Below are positions 35,367 to 45,871 of a stretch of 64,000 nucleotides of DNA, in pieces. The notes beneath the pieces were generated by a model that was not told where the DNA came from, ran no database searches, and saw only the letters and a list, made by a program, of their open reading frames with translations. The position numbers and the translations under genes were made by a program. Position 1 is the stretch's first letter. Each line of letters starts with the position of its first letter. The DNA comes from Alcaligenes endophyticus (GTDB lineage: Bacteria; Pseudomonadota; Gammaproteobacteria; Burkholderiales; Burkholderiaceae_B): the NCBI RefSeq assembly GCF_026344035.1, contig NZ_JAPKND010000001.1, positions 62,001-126,000 of the forward strand, given 5' to 3'.

Positions 35367-36521
35367 ATGAGCGAGCCTAGTTTTGATATTGCTATTTGTG
35401 GTGCTGGCCCTGTCGGCGCCAGCTTAGCCTTATTGCTAGCCAAACAAAGCAAAGCCCCTGAGCGTATCGCCCTGTTAGGCCGTGCTCATCAGACCAGCAG
35501 CGCGGCACAACGCGGCGACCCTAGAACATTAGCCCTAAACTTTGGCAGTCAGCAATTGCTGCAGCAATTACATGCCTGGCCCACCAAACAAGCCCCCATG
35601 CAATGGGTTCATGTGTCACAACAAGGTCGGCTAGGACGCTGCCTAATCAGCGCCAAAGAAATGCAGGTCCCCCACCTGGGGGCTGTGGTCAATTACGACG
35701 ATCTACTCAGCAGTCTGCATCAAGCCTTACTGCAAAGTGGCGTCACTTTCATCACTACTGAACATGCCCAAGCAGTGAGTCAAGCAGAGTCGGTATTAGT
35801 GCAGCACCAAAACGCTCACGTGCACGCACGCATGGCGGTGCAATGCGACGGTACAAAACCTCAAGGCACCACCCGTCACTACCAGCAGCACGCTCTATTA
35901 GCCACGCTAAGGGCCAGTAAACCGCAGGCGGAATGGGCCTATGAACGTTTCACCGAGCACGGCCCTTTAGCCCTCTTGCCTCATCCTGACGGTCATGACC
36001 TCTACGCTTTAGTGTGGTGTAACCCTCCCGCTCGCACCCAATTTTTGCAGCAGGCCAGCACCCAAGAGTTCGAACAACATTTACAAAGTAGCTTTGGTCA
36101 TCGTTTAGGCACACTACAGTTGCACTCGAGGCGCCATGTGTTTCCCCTTGCTTTACATGCAGGGCCCTCGTTGTTGGCCGCACGCATTGCCGCGGCCGGC
36201 AACGCGGCACAAACCTTACATCCTGTGGCCGGGCAGGGGCTTAACTTAGGCTTGCGAGATGTTGCTCAACTGGCACAAGCCTTATCCCCTTGGCAAGCGG
36301 ATACACAGCAGCCGCCCATGCCTTACCTACAAAACTTTGCCAAAGCACGGCGTCCAGATCGTTGGCTTACTGCCGCCATCACTGATACTTTGCCGCGTCT
36401 GTTTGCCACGCGCAACCCACTCATACAGCACGCCTGCGGCCTAGGCTTGCTGGCCATGGATACCTTACCCTTGGCCCGACTGCCTTTCGCACGCCAATTA
36501 TTATTAGGTTTGCGCGCGTAA
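35367..36521 (+). CDS. UbiH/UbiF-family FAD monooxygenase
   Basis: A 384-residue flavoprotein hydroxylase of the ubiquinone pathway. Motifs: FDIAICGAGPVGASLALLLA (Rossmann GxGxxG), GDPRTLALNFGSQQLL in place of the usual D-x-R-x-x-AL, and HPVAGQGLNLGLRDVAQLAQ (the GD-like FAD motif, HP-AGQG-N-G). Its position just upstream of dusB-fis matches the gene order of related betaproteobacteria. Whether it hydroxylates C4 or C6 of the ring (UbiH or UbiF) cannot be decided. It starts with a TAAGGA site. Confidence 0.88.
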   Translation: MSEPSFDIAICGAGPVGASLALLLAKQSKAPERIALLGRAHQTSSAAQRGDPRTLALNFGSQQLLQQLHAWPTKQAPMQWVHVSQQGRLGRCLISAKEMQVPHLGAVVNYDDLLSSLHQALLQSGVTFITTEHAQAVSQAESVLVQHQNAHVHARMAVQCDGTKPQGTTRHYQQHALLATLRASKPQAEWAYERFTEHGPLALLPHPDGHDLYALVWCNPPARTQFLQQASTQEFEQHLQSSFGHRLGTLQLHSRRHVFPLALHAGPSLLAARIAAAGNAAQTLHPVAGQGLNLGLRDVAQLAQALSPWQADTQQPPMPYLQNFAKARRPDRWLTAAITDTLPRLFATRNPLIQHACGLGLLAMDTLPLARLPFARQLLLGLRA

Positions 36522-36575
36522 ACGACATACTAACTCTTCTTCCACAAGCCCGCTACGGCGGGTAAAATCATACGA

Positions 36576-37580
36576 ATGCGCCTCGGTTCCTGGACTCTCC
36601 CCAACACCGTCTTCATTGCTCCCATGGCCGGAGTCACCGACAGACCTTATCGTCGCCTGTGCAAGTCACTGGGTGCGGGTTATGCCGTGTCCGAAATGGC
36701 CGCCAGCAACCCACGTCTATGGGACAGTGTCAAAACGTCCAGACGGCTCAACCACGAAGGGGAAATCGATCCTATCGCGGTGCAAATCGCCGGTTCTGAC
36801 CCCGACATGATGGCCGAAGCGGCAGTCTTTAATATACAAAAGGGGGCACGCATCATTGATATCAATATGGGCTGCCCAGCAAAAAAAGTTTGTAATGTAC
36901 TATCGGGCTCTGCTTTATTAAAAGACGAAGATCTTATTGCTCGACTCTTAGAAAGCGTTGTCAAGGCATGTACGCCGCACCAGGTTCCGGTTACACTTAA
37001 AACCCGCACAGGCTGGGACCCCGAGTCACGTAATGCAGTACGTGTTGCCAAATTGGCCGAAAGTATCGGTATTGCTGCCCTAACCCTGCATGGGCGCACG
37101 CGTTGCGACTTTTACCAAGGTCACGCAGAATACGACACGTTGCGCGAAGTAAAACAGCATATATCAATTCCGCTTATTGCCAACGGGGATATCGATAGTC
37201 CCGAAAAAGCCAAATTCGTACTAGAGTACACTCAGGCGGATGCGATTATGGTAGGACGAGCTGCTCAAGGGCGCCCGTGGATTTTTCGTGAAATACAGCA
37301 TTACCTTGAGCACGGCAGCCACCGCGCTCCGCCTAGCTTTGGCGAACTACGGCACTGCATGCTAGAACACTTGGAGGATCACTATTCGTTCTACGGTGAA
37401 TACACCGGAGTACGAACAGCCCGCAAGCACATAGGCTGGTATCTGGCCGATATGCCCAACGCCAACCATTGGCTCAAGCACATTAACCAGATAAACAGTA
37501 CTCGTGAACAACTACAAGCCTTGGAGCAATGGTTTGATCTTTGCCCCGCGGACGCCCCCTATATACAAGGGCAAACCTGA
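36576..37580 (+). CDS. dusB: tRNA-dihydrouridine synthase B
   Basis: A 334-residue FMN enzyme that reduces uridine in the tRNA D loop. Motifs: APMAGVTDRPYRRLCKSLGA, the catalytic Cys in NMGCPAKKVCN, TLHGRTRCDFYQGHA and NGDIDSPEKAKFV for FMN binding. It precedes fis by 39 bases, the classical dusB-fis operon. Confidence 0.95.
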   Translation: MRLGSWTLPNTVFIAPMAGVTDRPYRRLCKSLGAGYAVSEMAASNPRLWDSVKTSRRLNHEGEIDPIAVQIAGSDPDMMAEAAVFNIQKGARIIDINMGCPAKKVCNVLSGSALLKDEDLIARLLESVVKACTPHQVPVTLKTRTGWDPESRNAVRVAKLAESIGIAALTLHGRTRCDFYQGHAEYDTLREVKQHISIPLIANGDIDSPEKAKFVLEYTQADAIMVGRAAQGRPWIFREIQHYLEHGSHRAPPSFGELRHCMLEHLEDHYSFYGEYTGVRTARKHIGWYLADMPNANHWLKHINQINSTREQLQALEQWFDLCPADAPYIQGQT

Positions 37581-37619
37581 CCCTATTTCTTTTTTTAGTA
37601 ACGATTTTACGTAAACCAA

Positions 37620-37859
37620 ATGTCAACCATCAATCCACTAGAGCAATCCGTGCGCGAGCGCCTGGAACGCTACTTTGCTGACCTCGGCGATTCCGAGCCA
37701 CGCGATATGCTGTCCATGGTGATTTCCTGCGTAGAGCGGCCCGTTTTACAGGTCGCCCTGGAGAAATCTGCTGGCAATCAATCTAAGGCCGCAGAAATGC
37801 TGGGTATTACCCGCAGCACCTTGCGTAAAAAACTAAACGCCCACAACCTACAACCCTGA
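37620..37859 (+). CDS. fis: DNA-binding protein Fis
   Basis: A 79-residue nucleoid protein and regulator. The C-terminal helix-turn-helix [20 protein letters not shown] plus KL is the Fis/NtrC-type DNA-binding motif, and the N-terminal part carries the dimerisation helices. It is shorter than the enterobacterial 98-residue protein, as is usual in betaproteobacteria. dusB lies upstream and purH 22 bases downstream. Confidence 0.92.
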   Translation: MSTINPLEQSVRERLERYFADLGDSEPRDMLSMVISCVERPVLQVALEKSAGNQSKAAEMLGITRSTLRKKLNAHNLQP

Positions 37860-37881
37860 ACTCACCCGTAACTATCTTTCC

Positions 37882-39474
37882 ATGAACATCCAGACAGCTC
37901 TACTCTCTGTCTCTGACAAAACAGGTATCGTCGACTTTGCCCAAGCTTTGGCCAAACGCGGCATCCGGATTTTGTCTACAGGCGGCACAGCCAAACTATT
38001 GGCACAAGCAGGTCTTACCGTTACCGAAGTGGCGGAACACACCGGCTCACCAGAAATTCTTGATGGCAGAGTCAAAACCCTGCACCCTAGGATCCATGGT
38101 GGTCTGCTCGCACGCCGTGACAGTGAGGAGCACCTGGCTACCTTAGCAGAACATGGAATTGATCGTATTGATCTACTGGTGGTTAATCTTTACCCTTTCC
38201 GTGAAACCATTGCGCGCCCTGACTGCAGCTTTAACGATGCCGTAGAAAATATCGACATCGGAGGCCCCGCCATGCTGCGAGCCGCTGCCAAAAACCATGG
38301 TGGCCCCAACGGAGGGGTATGTGTGGTGATTGACCCAGCCGACTACCAGCGTGTACTGGCTGACTTAGACGGCCCTACCAAACAAGCTTCTTATGCCTTG
38401 CGTCTGGAACTGGCTGCCAAAGTTTATGCCCACACTGCTGCTTACGACGGCGCTATTGCTGCCTACCTGAGTAGTCTAGCGCAGGCTGAGCCAGCTCTAG
38501 ATGCCGTACCTGAACGCCAAGAATGGCCGCAAGTACTAACGGTGCAATTCTCACAAAATCAAGCCTTACGCTACGGTGAGAATCCGCATCAATCTGCCGC
38601 CTTCTACACCGATGCGCAACTAGGTACTGGCCTACTAGGGCGCTATAAGCAGTTGCAGGGCAAAGAGCTGTCCTACAACAACATCGCGGATGCCGATGCC
38701 GCATGGGAATGCGTACGCAGCTTTGACGCGGGTGCCTGTGTCATCGTCAAGCACGCTAACCCTTGTGGCGTAGCCTTAGACGAAAGTGCTGCAATCGCCT
38801 ATCAGAAAGCTTTCTCAACGGACCCCACTTCCGCCTTTGGTGGAATTATTGCTTTTAACCGCGAAGTGGATGAGGCAGCGGCACAAGCCATCAGTCAACA
38901 GTTTGTCGAGGTCTTGCTGGCCCCCTCTTACACTGACGCTGCCTTAGCCTTATTTGCGGCAAAAAAGAACGTGCGTGTACTTCAGGTTGAAGCTGGCAAT
39001 GCGCATAACCCCTTTGATGTCAAACGTGTGGGCGGTGGCTGGCTGGTGCAAACCCCCGACACCTTCCGCGACGACAGCAGCCATTTCAAGATCGTCAGCC
39101 AAGCTCAGCCCAGTGCACAACAGATGCAAGATATGTTGTTTGCCTGGAATGTGGCCAAGTATGTGAAGTCTAACGCTATCGTATTCTGCGGCGAGGGCAA
39201 AACTCTAGGAGTAGGTGCCGGCCAAATGAGTCGTGTCGACTCCGCTCGCATTGCCTCGATTAAAGCGGCTAACGCTGGCTTAAGTCTAAATGGCTCAGCC
39301 GTGGCCTCAGACGCATTTTTCCCCTTCCGCGACGGGCTGGATGTCGTTGCCGAAGCAGGAGCAACTTGCGTTATTCAGCCCGGTGGTAGCATGCGTGACG
39401 ACGAAGTCATTGCAGCCGCCAACGAACGCGGTGTCGTGATGGTTCTTACTGGCACGCGCCACTTCCGTCACTAA
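37882..39474 (+). CDS. purH: bifunctional AICAR transformylase/IMP cyclohydrolase
   Basis: A 530-residue enzyme for the last two steps of IMP synthesis. The N-terminal MGS-type cyclohydrolase domain (about 1-195) begins [18 protein letters not shown] and contains the HPRIHGGLL loop. The C-terminal transformylase domain has the catalytic Lys-His in VKHANPCG and ends in [20 protein letters not shown]. Full length. ruvC starts one base after its stop. Confidence 0.96.
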   Translation: MNIQTALLSVSDKTGIVDFAQALAKRGIRILSTGGTAKLLAQAGLTVTEVAEHTGSPEILDGRVKTLHPRIHGGLLARRDSEEHLATLAEHGIDRIDLLVVNLYPFRETIARPDCSFNDAVENIDIGGPAMLRAAAKNHGGPNGGVCVVIDPADYQRVLADLDGPTKQASYALRLELAAKVYAHTAAYDGAIAAYLSSLAQAEPALDAVPERQEWPQVLTVQFSQNQALRYGENPHQSAAFYTDAQLGTGLLGRYKQLQGKELSYNNIADADAAWECVRSFDAGACVIVKHANPCGVALDESAAIAYQKAFSTDPTSAFGGIIAFNREVDEAAAQAISQQFVEVLLAPSYTDAALALFAAKKNVRVLQVEAGNAHNPFDVKRVGGGWLVQTPDTFRDDSSHFKIVSQAQPSAQQMQDMLFAWNVAKYVKSNAIVFCGEGKTLGVGAGQMSRVDSARIASIKAANAGLSLNGSAVASDAFFPFRDGLDVVAEAGATCVIQPGGSMRDDEVIAAANERGVVMVLTGTRHFRH

Positions 39475-39475
39475 T

Positions 39476-40015
39476 ATGCGCATACTCGGGATAGACCCTG
39501 GCCTGCGTCTCACCGGCTTTGGTGTGATTGATGTACAGGGTTCCCGTTTACAGTATGTTAGTAGTGGCACCATCAAGGTGCCCACCGAGCTTGGCCTGGA
39601 ACAGCGCCTACGTGTCATTTTGGAAAACATAGGTGAAGTTATCCAAGCGACCGCTCCTCAGGTGGCAGCGATCGAGAAAGTATTTGTCAATGCTAATCCT
39701 CACTCTACCTTGCTGCTCGGTCAAGCGCGCGGAGCCGCCTTATGCGCCCTCGCGCTGGCTGACCTGCCTGTGCACGAGTACACGGCGCTACAAATAAAAA
39801 AAACCGTTACCGGTCAAGGGCATGCTGCCAAGGAACAGATTCAGTTAATGGTAAAACACTTACTGCAACTGAATGGAACGCCCGCTCCAGACGCGGCCGA
39901 TGCATTAGCCTGTGCGATCAGCCATGCACAATTTGCCCCGGTCTTGCGTCAATTAGAACAACACGCCGAGCTAACCGGTGCGCGCCGCATCCGTGGCGGC
40001 CGACTTATTCGTTAA
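39476..40015 (+). CDS. ruvC: Holliday junction endonuclease RuvC
   Basis: A 179-residue resolvase with an RNase H fold. [16 protein letters not shown] carries the first catalytic Asp, [15 protein letters not shown] the Glu, and [14 protein letters not shown] the last Asp pair. It starts one base after purH and precedes ruvA by 18 bases, so it is likely co-transcribed. Confidence 0.95.
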   Translation: MRILGIDPGLRLTGFGVIDVQGSRLQYVSSGTIKVPTELGLEQRLRVILENIGEVIQATAPQVAAIEKVFVNANPHSTLLLGQARGAALCALALADLPVHEYTALQIKKTVTGQGHAAKEQIQLMVKHLLQLNGTPAPDAADALACAISHAQFAPVLRQLEQHAELTGARRIRGGRLIR

Positions 40016-40033
40016 AGCAACTCGAGGAAAATT

Positions 40034-40612
40034 ATGATTGGACGTATACGTGGCAAGCTCATCGAGAAGCTTCCTCCTACCGTTTGCATAGACGTAAACG
40101 GCGTGGGCTATGAAATTGATGTGCCCATGAGTACCCTATATGACATGCCTGAGCTAGGTGCAGAAGTACAGCTTTACACCCACCTTGCGATACGTGATGA
40201 TGCCCATGTTCTGTTTGGCTTTGCTCGTGCAGCCGAACGCAGTTGCTTTCGCACCCTAATTAAAGTGACGGGCGTTGGGGCTCGGACTGCGCTATCGTTA
40301 CTGTCGGGCATGAGCGTAGAGGAACTGGCCGATGCCGTCACCCGCCAAGAAAGCCAATTACTGATGAAAGTGCCCGGCATAGGGAAAAAAACGGCTGAGC
40401 GCTTACTACTGGAACTCAAAGGCAAGTTAGGGGCTGACCTAGGCACTCATGCCGCCCACGCAAAAAATTCCAATCGACACGATATTCTGCATGCCCTGGA
40501 AGCCTTAGGCTACTCCAGCAAAGAAGCCAGCGCCGCCACGAAAGACCTGCCTGAAGACATGGATGTATCCGAAGGCATCAGGCAGGCACTTAAGTTATTA
40601 TCGCGCCCCTAA
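40034..40612 (+). CDS. ruvA: Holliday junction branch-migration protein RuvA
   Basis: A 192-residue protein: N-terminal OB fold ([20 protein letters not shown]), two helix-hairpin-helix motifs ([20 protein letters not shown] and [20 protein letters not shown]) that grip junction DNA, and the RuvB-binding C-terminal domain (about 145-190). A GAGGAAAATT ribosome site precedes it. Its 3' end overlaps the opposing dehydratase gene by 15 bases, which separates it from ruvB. Confidence 0.95.
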   Translation: MIGRIRGKLIEKLPPTVCIDVNGVGYEIDVPMSTLYDMPELGAEVQLYTHLAIRDDAHVLFGFARAAERSCFRTLIKVTGVGARTALSLLSGMSVEELADAVTRQESQLLMKVPGIGKKTAERLLLELKGKLGADLGTHAAHAKNSNRHDILHALEALGYSSKEASAATKDLPEDMDVSEGIRQALKLLSRP

Positions 40613-41578
40613 CGGACCACTTATGTAAGACGCTAAGGTGTGCAGATCTATATTACCCCCACTAATCAGCACACCAATACGTTTACCTTTACGTTCGGGC
40701 TGGGCAATAGCGGCAGCCGCCCCTAGACAACCTGTTGGCTCTACCAACATTTTCATGCGCTCAAGAAAAAAACGTTGCCGCTCTAATAGTTGCTCATCAC
40801 TGACGGTCAAAATAGCGTGTACATATTGACGAATGATGTCAAACGTTATGGGCGCCAAAGAGACCGTTAACGCCCCATCAGCAATTGAACTGGGCGGGGC
40901 AATTTGCACAATATGCCCTTGACGTAAAGACTGCTGTGCATCGTTAGCGGCTTCGGGCTCGACCCCGTACACCTTGCACGCAGGCTGTAAGCTACTGGCC
41001 GCTAATAAACAACCCGACAATAAGCCTCCGCCACCCAAAGGCACGTACAGTTCATCTAAGTCGGGCACCTCTTCGAAGAGCTCTTTGGCTGCCGTACCCT
41101 GCCCTGCCAACACATGCTTGTGTCCAAACGGCGGTATTAAGGTCAAGCCGCGCTCAGCAACTAATTGATTGGCAATCTGCATTCGATCTTGCCGCAGACG
41201 ATCGTACTCCACCACCTCGGCCCCATAGGCTAAGGTCGCCTGCTTCTTTGCCGCGGGTGCATCACTGTTCATCACTATGGTGGCTTGCACGCCCAATAAA
41301 CGAGCAGCCAAGGCCACCGCTTGGGCATGATTACCCGAGGAGTAGGCCAGTACCCCAGCTTTACGTTGCTCATCGCTTAATTGCGCTAAGGCGTTGAAGC
41401 CACCCCGGAACTTGAAAGCACCAATACGCTGGAAGTTTTCGCATTTGAAAAAAAACTGCGCGTCATACTGCTCGTTCAAACTGCGCGAACTCAGTACTGG
41501 GGTGCGTAATACCACATTACGTAAAGTGTGCGCTGCCATCAAAACATCTTCGTAGCTAGCCTGATCTGAAGTAGACAT
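40598..41578 (-). CDS. threonine/serine dehydratase (PLP fold II)
   Basis: A 326-residue PLP enzyme of the threonine-dehydratase/serine-racemase group. The PLP lysine is K56 in [13 protein letters not shown], followed by [17 protein letters not shown] and the phosphate-binding [11 protein letters not shown]. There is no C-terminal regulatory (ACT-like) domain, so it resembles the catabolic or short type rather than allosteric IlvA. It lies in reverse orientation between ruvA and ruvB. Confidence 0.9.
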   Translation of the reverse strand: MSTSDQASYEDVLMAAHTLRNVVLRTPVLSSRSLNEQYDAQFFFKCENFQRIGAFKFRGGFNALAQLSDEQRKAGVLAYSSGNHAQAVALAARLLGVQATIVMNSDAPAAKKQATLAYGAEVVEYDRLRQDRMQIANQLVAERGLTLIPPFGHKHVLAGQGTAAKELFEEVPDLDELYVPLGGGGLLSGCLLAASSLQPACKVYGVEPEAANDAQQSLRQGHIVQIAPPSSIADGALTVSLAPITFDIIRQYVHAILTVSDEQLLERQRFFLERMKMLVEPTGCLGAAAAIAQPERKGKRIGVLISGGNIDLHTLASYISGPLGAR

Positions 41579-41821
41579 AGTTGTCCTTGCAATAACTAAA
41601 ATAGAGACTTAATAAAAAAACCTGGAGTGTGCTTGAAATCATGGCAGAGCTCAGACAAAGCGTCCATGAGACAAAACAAGTAAAGTGCAGACTTATCGCA
41701 GGCTAGCGTAAATTGCCCCAGCCTGACTGCGGGCAACACCGTTAAACCACCTTCCCCAGAGACGTAGCTGAAACAAAGGCGCTTGGTGTACCATACTGTA
41801 TATTCAATCAGCTCAACAGCC

Positions 41822-42886
41822 ATGGCTATACACTCAGATTCCCTCTCTAGCATACCCGCCCCTGACACACGTGTCGTCAATCCCGCGTCGCTATCACCGA
41901 CAGAGGAATCCATAGAAAGGGCTCTGCGGCCGAAAAACCTGCCCGATTATGTCGGACAGCCCCGCGCTCGTGAACAACTTGAAATCTTCATTGCGGCCGC
42001 TCGCCAACGCCAAGAGGCCTTAGATCACGTACTACTGTTTGGCCCCCCCGGACTAGGAAAAACTACCCTAGCTCATATTATTGCGTATGAAATGGGGGTT
42101 AATATGCGGCAAACCTCGGGGCCTGTTTTAGAACGGCCCGGTGATCTGGCTGCGTTACTCACCAACTTAGAAGCCAACGATGTACTGTTTATTGACGAAA
42201 TACATCGTTTATCGCCTGTCGTCGAAGAAATCCTCTACCCCGCACTGGAAGATTTTCAAATCGATATCCTGATCGGCGAAGGCCCCGCGGCCCGTAGCGT
42301 CAAACTAGACTTACAGCCCTTTACCTTAGTAGGGGCCACAACACGCGCTGGTATGTTAACCAACCCCTTACGTGACCGTTTTGGGATTGTGTCACGGCTA
42401 GAGTTTTACTCCGTCCAAGACCTTCATCATATCGTTCAACGCAGCGCGCAATTACTCAAAGTACAAAGTACCCCTGAAGGCTGTTTTGAAATAGCTCGTC
42501 GCTCACGGGGCACGCCTCGTATAGCCAATCGCCTCTTGCGTCGCGTACGTGATTACGCAGAGGTCAAATCAGGAGGCATCATCAGCCCTGAATCGGCCCA
42601 CGCTGCTCTTTCCATGCTAGAGGTCGACCCTCAGGGCTTAGACTTGATGGATAGAAAGCTGCTTGAGGCTATTGTGCATAAGTTCGACGGTGGCCCGGTG
42701 GGCGTAGACAGCTTAGCCGCTGCCATTGGCGAGGAACGCGACACCATTGAGGATGTGATAGAGCCCTACCTAATCCAGCATGGCTTTTTGCAACGCACCC
42801 CTAGAGGCCGCTGCGCAACCTTAAACACCTGGCGACATCTAGGCTTAGAGGCCCCCAAACTAGGGAATAATGACCCTTTATTCTAA
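41822..42886 (+). CDS. ruvB: Holliday junction branch-migration ATPase RuvB
   Basis: A 354-residue AAA+ motor. Motifs: [20 protein letters not shown], Walker [15 protein letters not shown], Walker [11 protein letters not shown], the [16 protein letters not shown] arginine-finger region and a C-terminal winged helix (about 275-340). I chose ATG 41822; a TTG at 41783 adds residues not typical of RuvB. Its 3' end overlaps recQ by 9 bases, convergently. Confidence 0.95.
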   Translation: MAIHSDSLSSIPAPDTRVVNPASLSPTEESIERALRPKNLPDYVGQPRAREQLEIFIAAARQRQEALDHVLLFGPPGLGKTTLAHIIAYEMGVNMRQTSGPVLERPGDLAALLTNLEANDVLFIDEIHRLSPVVEEILYPALEDFQIDILIGEGPAARSVKLDLQPFTLVGATTRAGMLTNPLRDRFGIVSRLEFYSVQDLHHIVQRSAQLLKVQSTPEGCFEIARRSRGTPRIANRLLRRVRDYAEVKSGGIISPESAHAALSMLEVDPQGLDLMDRKLLEAIVHKFDGGPVGVDSLAAAIGEERDTIEDVIEPYLIQHGFLQRTPRGRCATLNTWRHLGLEAPKLGNNDPLF

Positions 42887-44737
42887 TGCTGCACTGGGCA
42901 TGAGCTGATCCTGATTTTGCTTCTGAAAAGCGGCTACACAGTCTAATAAGGCCTGCCCATAGGTTTCCCGCTTATGGGCTCCTATTCCAGTGATGCCGTC
43001 TAGATCACTGAGTTGAGCGGGACGCTGTTGAGCAATAGCACGCAAGGTTGCATTTTGAAAAATCACAAACGCTGCCACCCCTTGCTCACGCGCCACCTGA
43101 GCACGCCAACTGCGCAATACCTCAAAACAACGCAGATCTTCACCTTCCAATGCGGGCTCTTGGGCACGTTGACTTTTTACTTTATGCGCAGCAGGGCCAC
43201 TACTGCTTTCGCGCCGCAGCAATAAACGGCGCTCCCCTTTTAGCACAGCACGACTGGTCTCGGTAAGCACTAGGGTACGGTGGCCTTCGCTATCTACTTC
43301 AATCAAGTTTTGTGCCAATAATTGGCGCAATACACTGCGCCACATTTGATCGCTAAGGTCTGAGCCTACGCCAAATACGCTTAAGGTTTCGTGCTGGTTA
43401 CTCAGCACTCGTTCAGTACGTTTGCCTTGCAAAATATCGATTAAATGCCCGGCTCCAAAACGTTGCCCACGTTCACGCCATAAACGAAATATCGCCGACA
43501 ATAACTTTTGTGCAGCGATCGTACCGTCCCACGACTCGGGCGGCTCTACACAGGTGTCACAGTGACCACAAGCGTCGATCTGCTGACCAAAGTACGCCAG
43601 CAGCCCCTGACGGCGGCAACTGGTGGTTTCGCACAGCGCCAGCATGGCATCGACTTGTTGAGCTAAATTTCTGCGATGCATCTCATCGCCTGCTGACTCA
43701 CTGATCATGCGATGTAATTGCACCACGTCTTGTAAGCCATAAGCCAACCAAGCGTTCGCAGGCTCTCCATCACGCCCCGCTCGCCCTGTTTCCTGATAGT
43801 ATCCCTCCACCGACTTTGGTAGATCGATATGCGCGACAAAACGCACGTCTGGCTTGTTGACTCCCATTCCAAACGCAATGGTTGCCACCATCACCACGCC
43901 CTCTTCGCGCAAAAATCTAGTCTGATTCCGAGCCCGCTGTGCGGCATCTAAGCCTGCGTGGTACGGTAGGGCGTGAATTCCTTGTTCAGCTAAAAATGCA
44001 GCGGTTTCGTCGACACGATTACGTGACAAGCAATACACGATGCCAGCATCACCCGCGTGTTCTTGTTGTATAAAGGCAAGTAGCTGACGTCTTACTTCTT
44101 TTTTCTCGACGATGCGATAAAAAATATTTGGCCGATCAAAACTGGAGACATAGTGCTCGGCCTGCTCAAGTTGTAAACGCTGAGCTATTTCAGCCCGTGT
44201 TTGGGCCGTGGCAGTGGCTGTCAAGGCTACTCGTGGCACCTCAGGCCAGCGCTGCGCCAACAAAGACAGGCCTAAGTATTCCGGACGAAAGTCATGCCCC
44301 CACTGTGATACGCAATGCGCCTCATCAATGGCAAACAGCGATATCTGACCACGTGCCAACATGTTCAAGCAACGGTCGGTTAAGAGTCGTTCTGGCGCCA
44401 CATAAAGTAAATCAAGCTGCCCAGTGAGAAACTCACGCTCTACCTCACGGACGGTCTGCCAATCTTGGGTAGAGTTTAAATAAGCGGCCTGCACACCTAG
44501 TTCAGTGAGTGCATCTACCTGATCTTGCATCAAGGCAATTAACGGCGACACCACAATGCCTGTACCTGGTCGTAGCAAAGCAGGTATTTGGTAACACAGG
44601 GATTTACCACCGCCGGTGGGCATAAGAACTAAGGCATCGCCGCCTTGCTGCAAAGTTTGAATTACGTCGTATTGCTTACCACGAAAGCTGTCGTAACCAA
44701 AAACGTCCTGTAATACATCAAGCGCAGTGTGAGACAT
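42878..44737 (-). CDS. recQ: ATP-dependent DNA helicase RecQ
   Basis: A 619-residue 3'-5' helicase of the RecF pathway. Walker [16 protein letters not shown] is at about 40, the DEAH box in [20 protein letters not shown] at about 135, and GRAGRDGEP marks motif VI. The zinc-binding RQC region has C-SC-CGHC-C ([17 protein letters not shown]), and an HRDC-type domain lies at about 535-605. Full length, in front of an outer-membrane-protein gene by 8 bases. Confidence 0.95.
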   Translation of the reverse strand: MSHTALDVLQDVFGYDSFRGKQYDVIQTLQQGGDALVLMPTGGGKSLCYQIPALLRPGTGIVVSPLIALMQDQVDALTELGVQAAYLNSTQDWQTVREVEREFLTGQLDLLYVAPERLLTDRCLNMLARGQISLFAIDEAHCVSQWGHDFRPEYLGLSLLAQRWPEVPRVALTATATAQTRAEIAQRLQLEQAEHYVSSFDRPNIFYRIVEKKEVRRQLLAFIQQEHAGDAGIVYCLSRNRVDETAAFLAEQGIHALPYHAGLDAAQRARNQTRFLREEGVVMVATIAFGMGVNKPDVRFVAHIDLPKSVEGYYQETGRAGRDGEPANAWLAYGLQDVVQLHRMISESAGDEMHRRNLAQQVDAMLALCETTSCRRQGLLAYFGQQIDACGHCDTCVEPPESWDGTIAAQKLLSAIFRLWRERGQRFGAGHLIDILQGKRTERVLSNQHETLSVFGVGSDLSDQMWRSVLRQLLAQNLIEVDSEGHRTLVLTETSRAVLKGERRLLLRRESSSGPAAHKVKSQRAQEPALEGEDLRCFEVLRSWRAQVAREQGVAAFVIFQNATLRAIAQQRPAQLSDLDGITGIGAHKRETYGQALLDCVAAFQKQNQDQLMPSAALE

Positions 44738-44745
44738 GCCTAAGC

Positions 44746-45846
44746 TTAAAAAATAGGTAAAGAAAAATACAGGCCTACATTCGATTTGTCGCCATCTAGG
44801 TGTTTGCGTGCCTGCAAACGCACCCTAAGGTTGGGACTGTACCAGAACTGTTGTGACAAGCCTACATATCTATCTTTCACACCCAGCTCATTACGCGCTA
44901 CCTCATAGGCCGTACCTAGCTGCCCCACATGTGGTAGTGCAGTACGTAACTCCCACGTTTGGCGGGCGCCTCCACGCTGACTCGCTAAGCTTTGATAACG
45001 GCTTAAATCAGCAAAACGAGATTCATACTGCTCTACATTCCAACGTACCCGCGTTTGCTCCCAGACCTCAAGGTCGTATGCCGCTTGATAACGCCACCCT
45101 TGGCCATAAGTATGACTCGCCCGCGCCACACTGGCTTGCCATTCACCAAAATAATCGGAATGGTAGCGCCCTCCTAGGCCCATCACCGCTAAACCCGAAC
45201 TACTTTGCAACAAGCTATCAACACTTACATTGCTAAGAGGGCTGACACTGGCCGACATACTGGCAGCCGTAGCGCCATACTGTAAATCACCTTGTTCTAT
45301 GTCAGAGTTCAAGGCCATGGCACCCACAGACACAGAATACGACCACGCTGGCAAATTCTCTTGCTCGGTATAGTCCTGAGCCACACTTACACCACTTAAG
45401 CGTACATCGCGGGCCCAACTGGGTGAGCTAGCCGTGCTCCCACCTAATGTCAAACTGAATCCTTCTGGATCCTGATAGCGCCAATTATTGGTTCCTAGCT
45501 CCCAGTCGCTATAGCGAGGAACCTCCATGCTACGAGTCTGCCATTGCACTTGCCTGTGCCGTGCACGCCCCATGGGATATTTCCCCTTGCTAGGGCTGCT
45601 CCAGGCTAATTCTGCAGGAGGAGCCCACGCTGGCGACAAAGGCGCAGAACTATGAGTTGAATCCCAATTATCAAAAAAAGGACTAGGCTCGGGCAAAGGT
45701 TGGGCAATCGCCGCCTCACTGTTCTCTACTTTGTACAATTGCACCGCCGACAATTGCTCCAGACCACCCGCTGCACCCGTGCCAGAGGTCAAGCAGAAAA
45801 CCAGCAGCGAACAAAAAAACACGGTTTTATAACAGCCCATACACAT
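44746..45846 (-). CDS. outer-membrane beta-barrel-like protein of unknown function
   Basis: A 366-residue exported protein. A signal peptide ([20 protein letters not shown]) is followed by a Pro/Ser-rich linker (about 45-100). The rest (about 110-366) consists of alternating aromatic and polar strand-like segments, ending in [10 protein letters not shown] with the terminal Phe of an outer-membrane barrel. I do not recognise a named family. It follows recQ's start by 8 bases on the same strand (upstream of it), so recQ may be read from its transcript. Its role cannot be stated. Confidence 0.6.
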   Translation of the reverse strand: MCMGCYKTVFFCSLLVFCLTSGTGAAGGLEQLSAVQLYKVENSEAAIAQPLPEPSPFFDNWDSTHSSAPLSPAWAPPAELAWSSPSKGKYPMGRARHRQVQWQTRSMEVPRYSDWELGTNNWRYQDPEGFSLTLGGSTASSPSWARDVRLSGVSVAQDYTEQENLPAWSYSVSVGAMALNSDIEQGDLQYGATAASMSASVSPLSNVSVDSLLQSSSGLAVMGLGGRYHSDYFGEWQASVARASHTYGQGWRYQAAYDLEVWEQTRVRWNVEQYESRFADLSRYQSLASQRGGARQTWELRTALPHVGQLGTAYEVARNELGVKDRYVGLSQQFWYSPNLRVRLQARKHLDGDKSNVGLYFSLPIF

Positions 45847-45871
45847 AGCAACCTACCTGCCAAAGCAAGAG

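Noticed and set aside
36547-36561. Short CCCGC/GCGGG hairpin between the ubiH-like gene and dusB
   Set aside because: The stem is only five base pairs and no T tract follows it, so I did not call a terminator.
41596-41913. A 105-codon minus-strand frame between the dehydratase gene and ruvB
   Set aside because: It overlaps the start of ruvB, has no ribosome site or known motif, and looks like chance.
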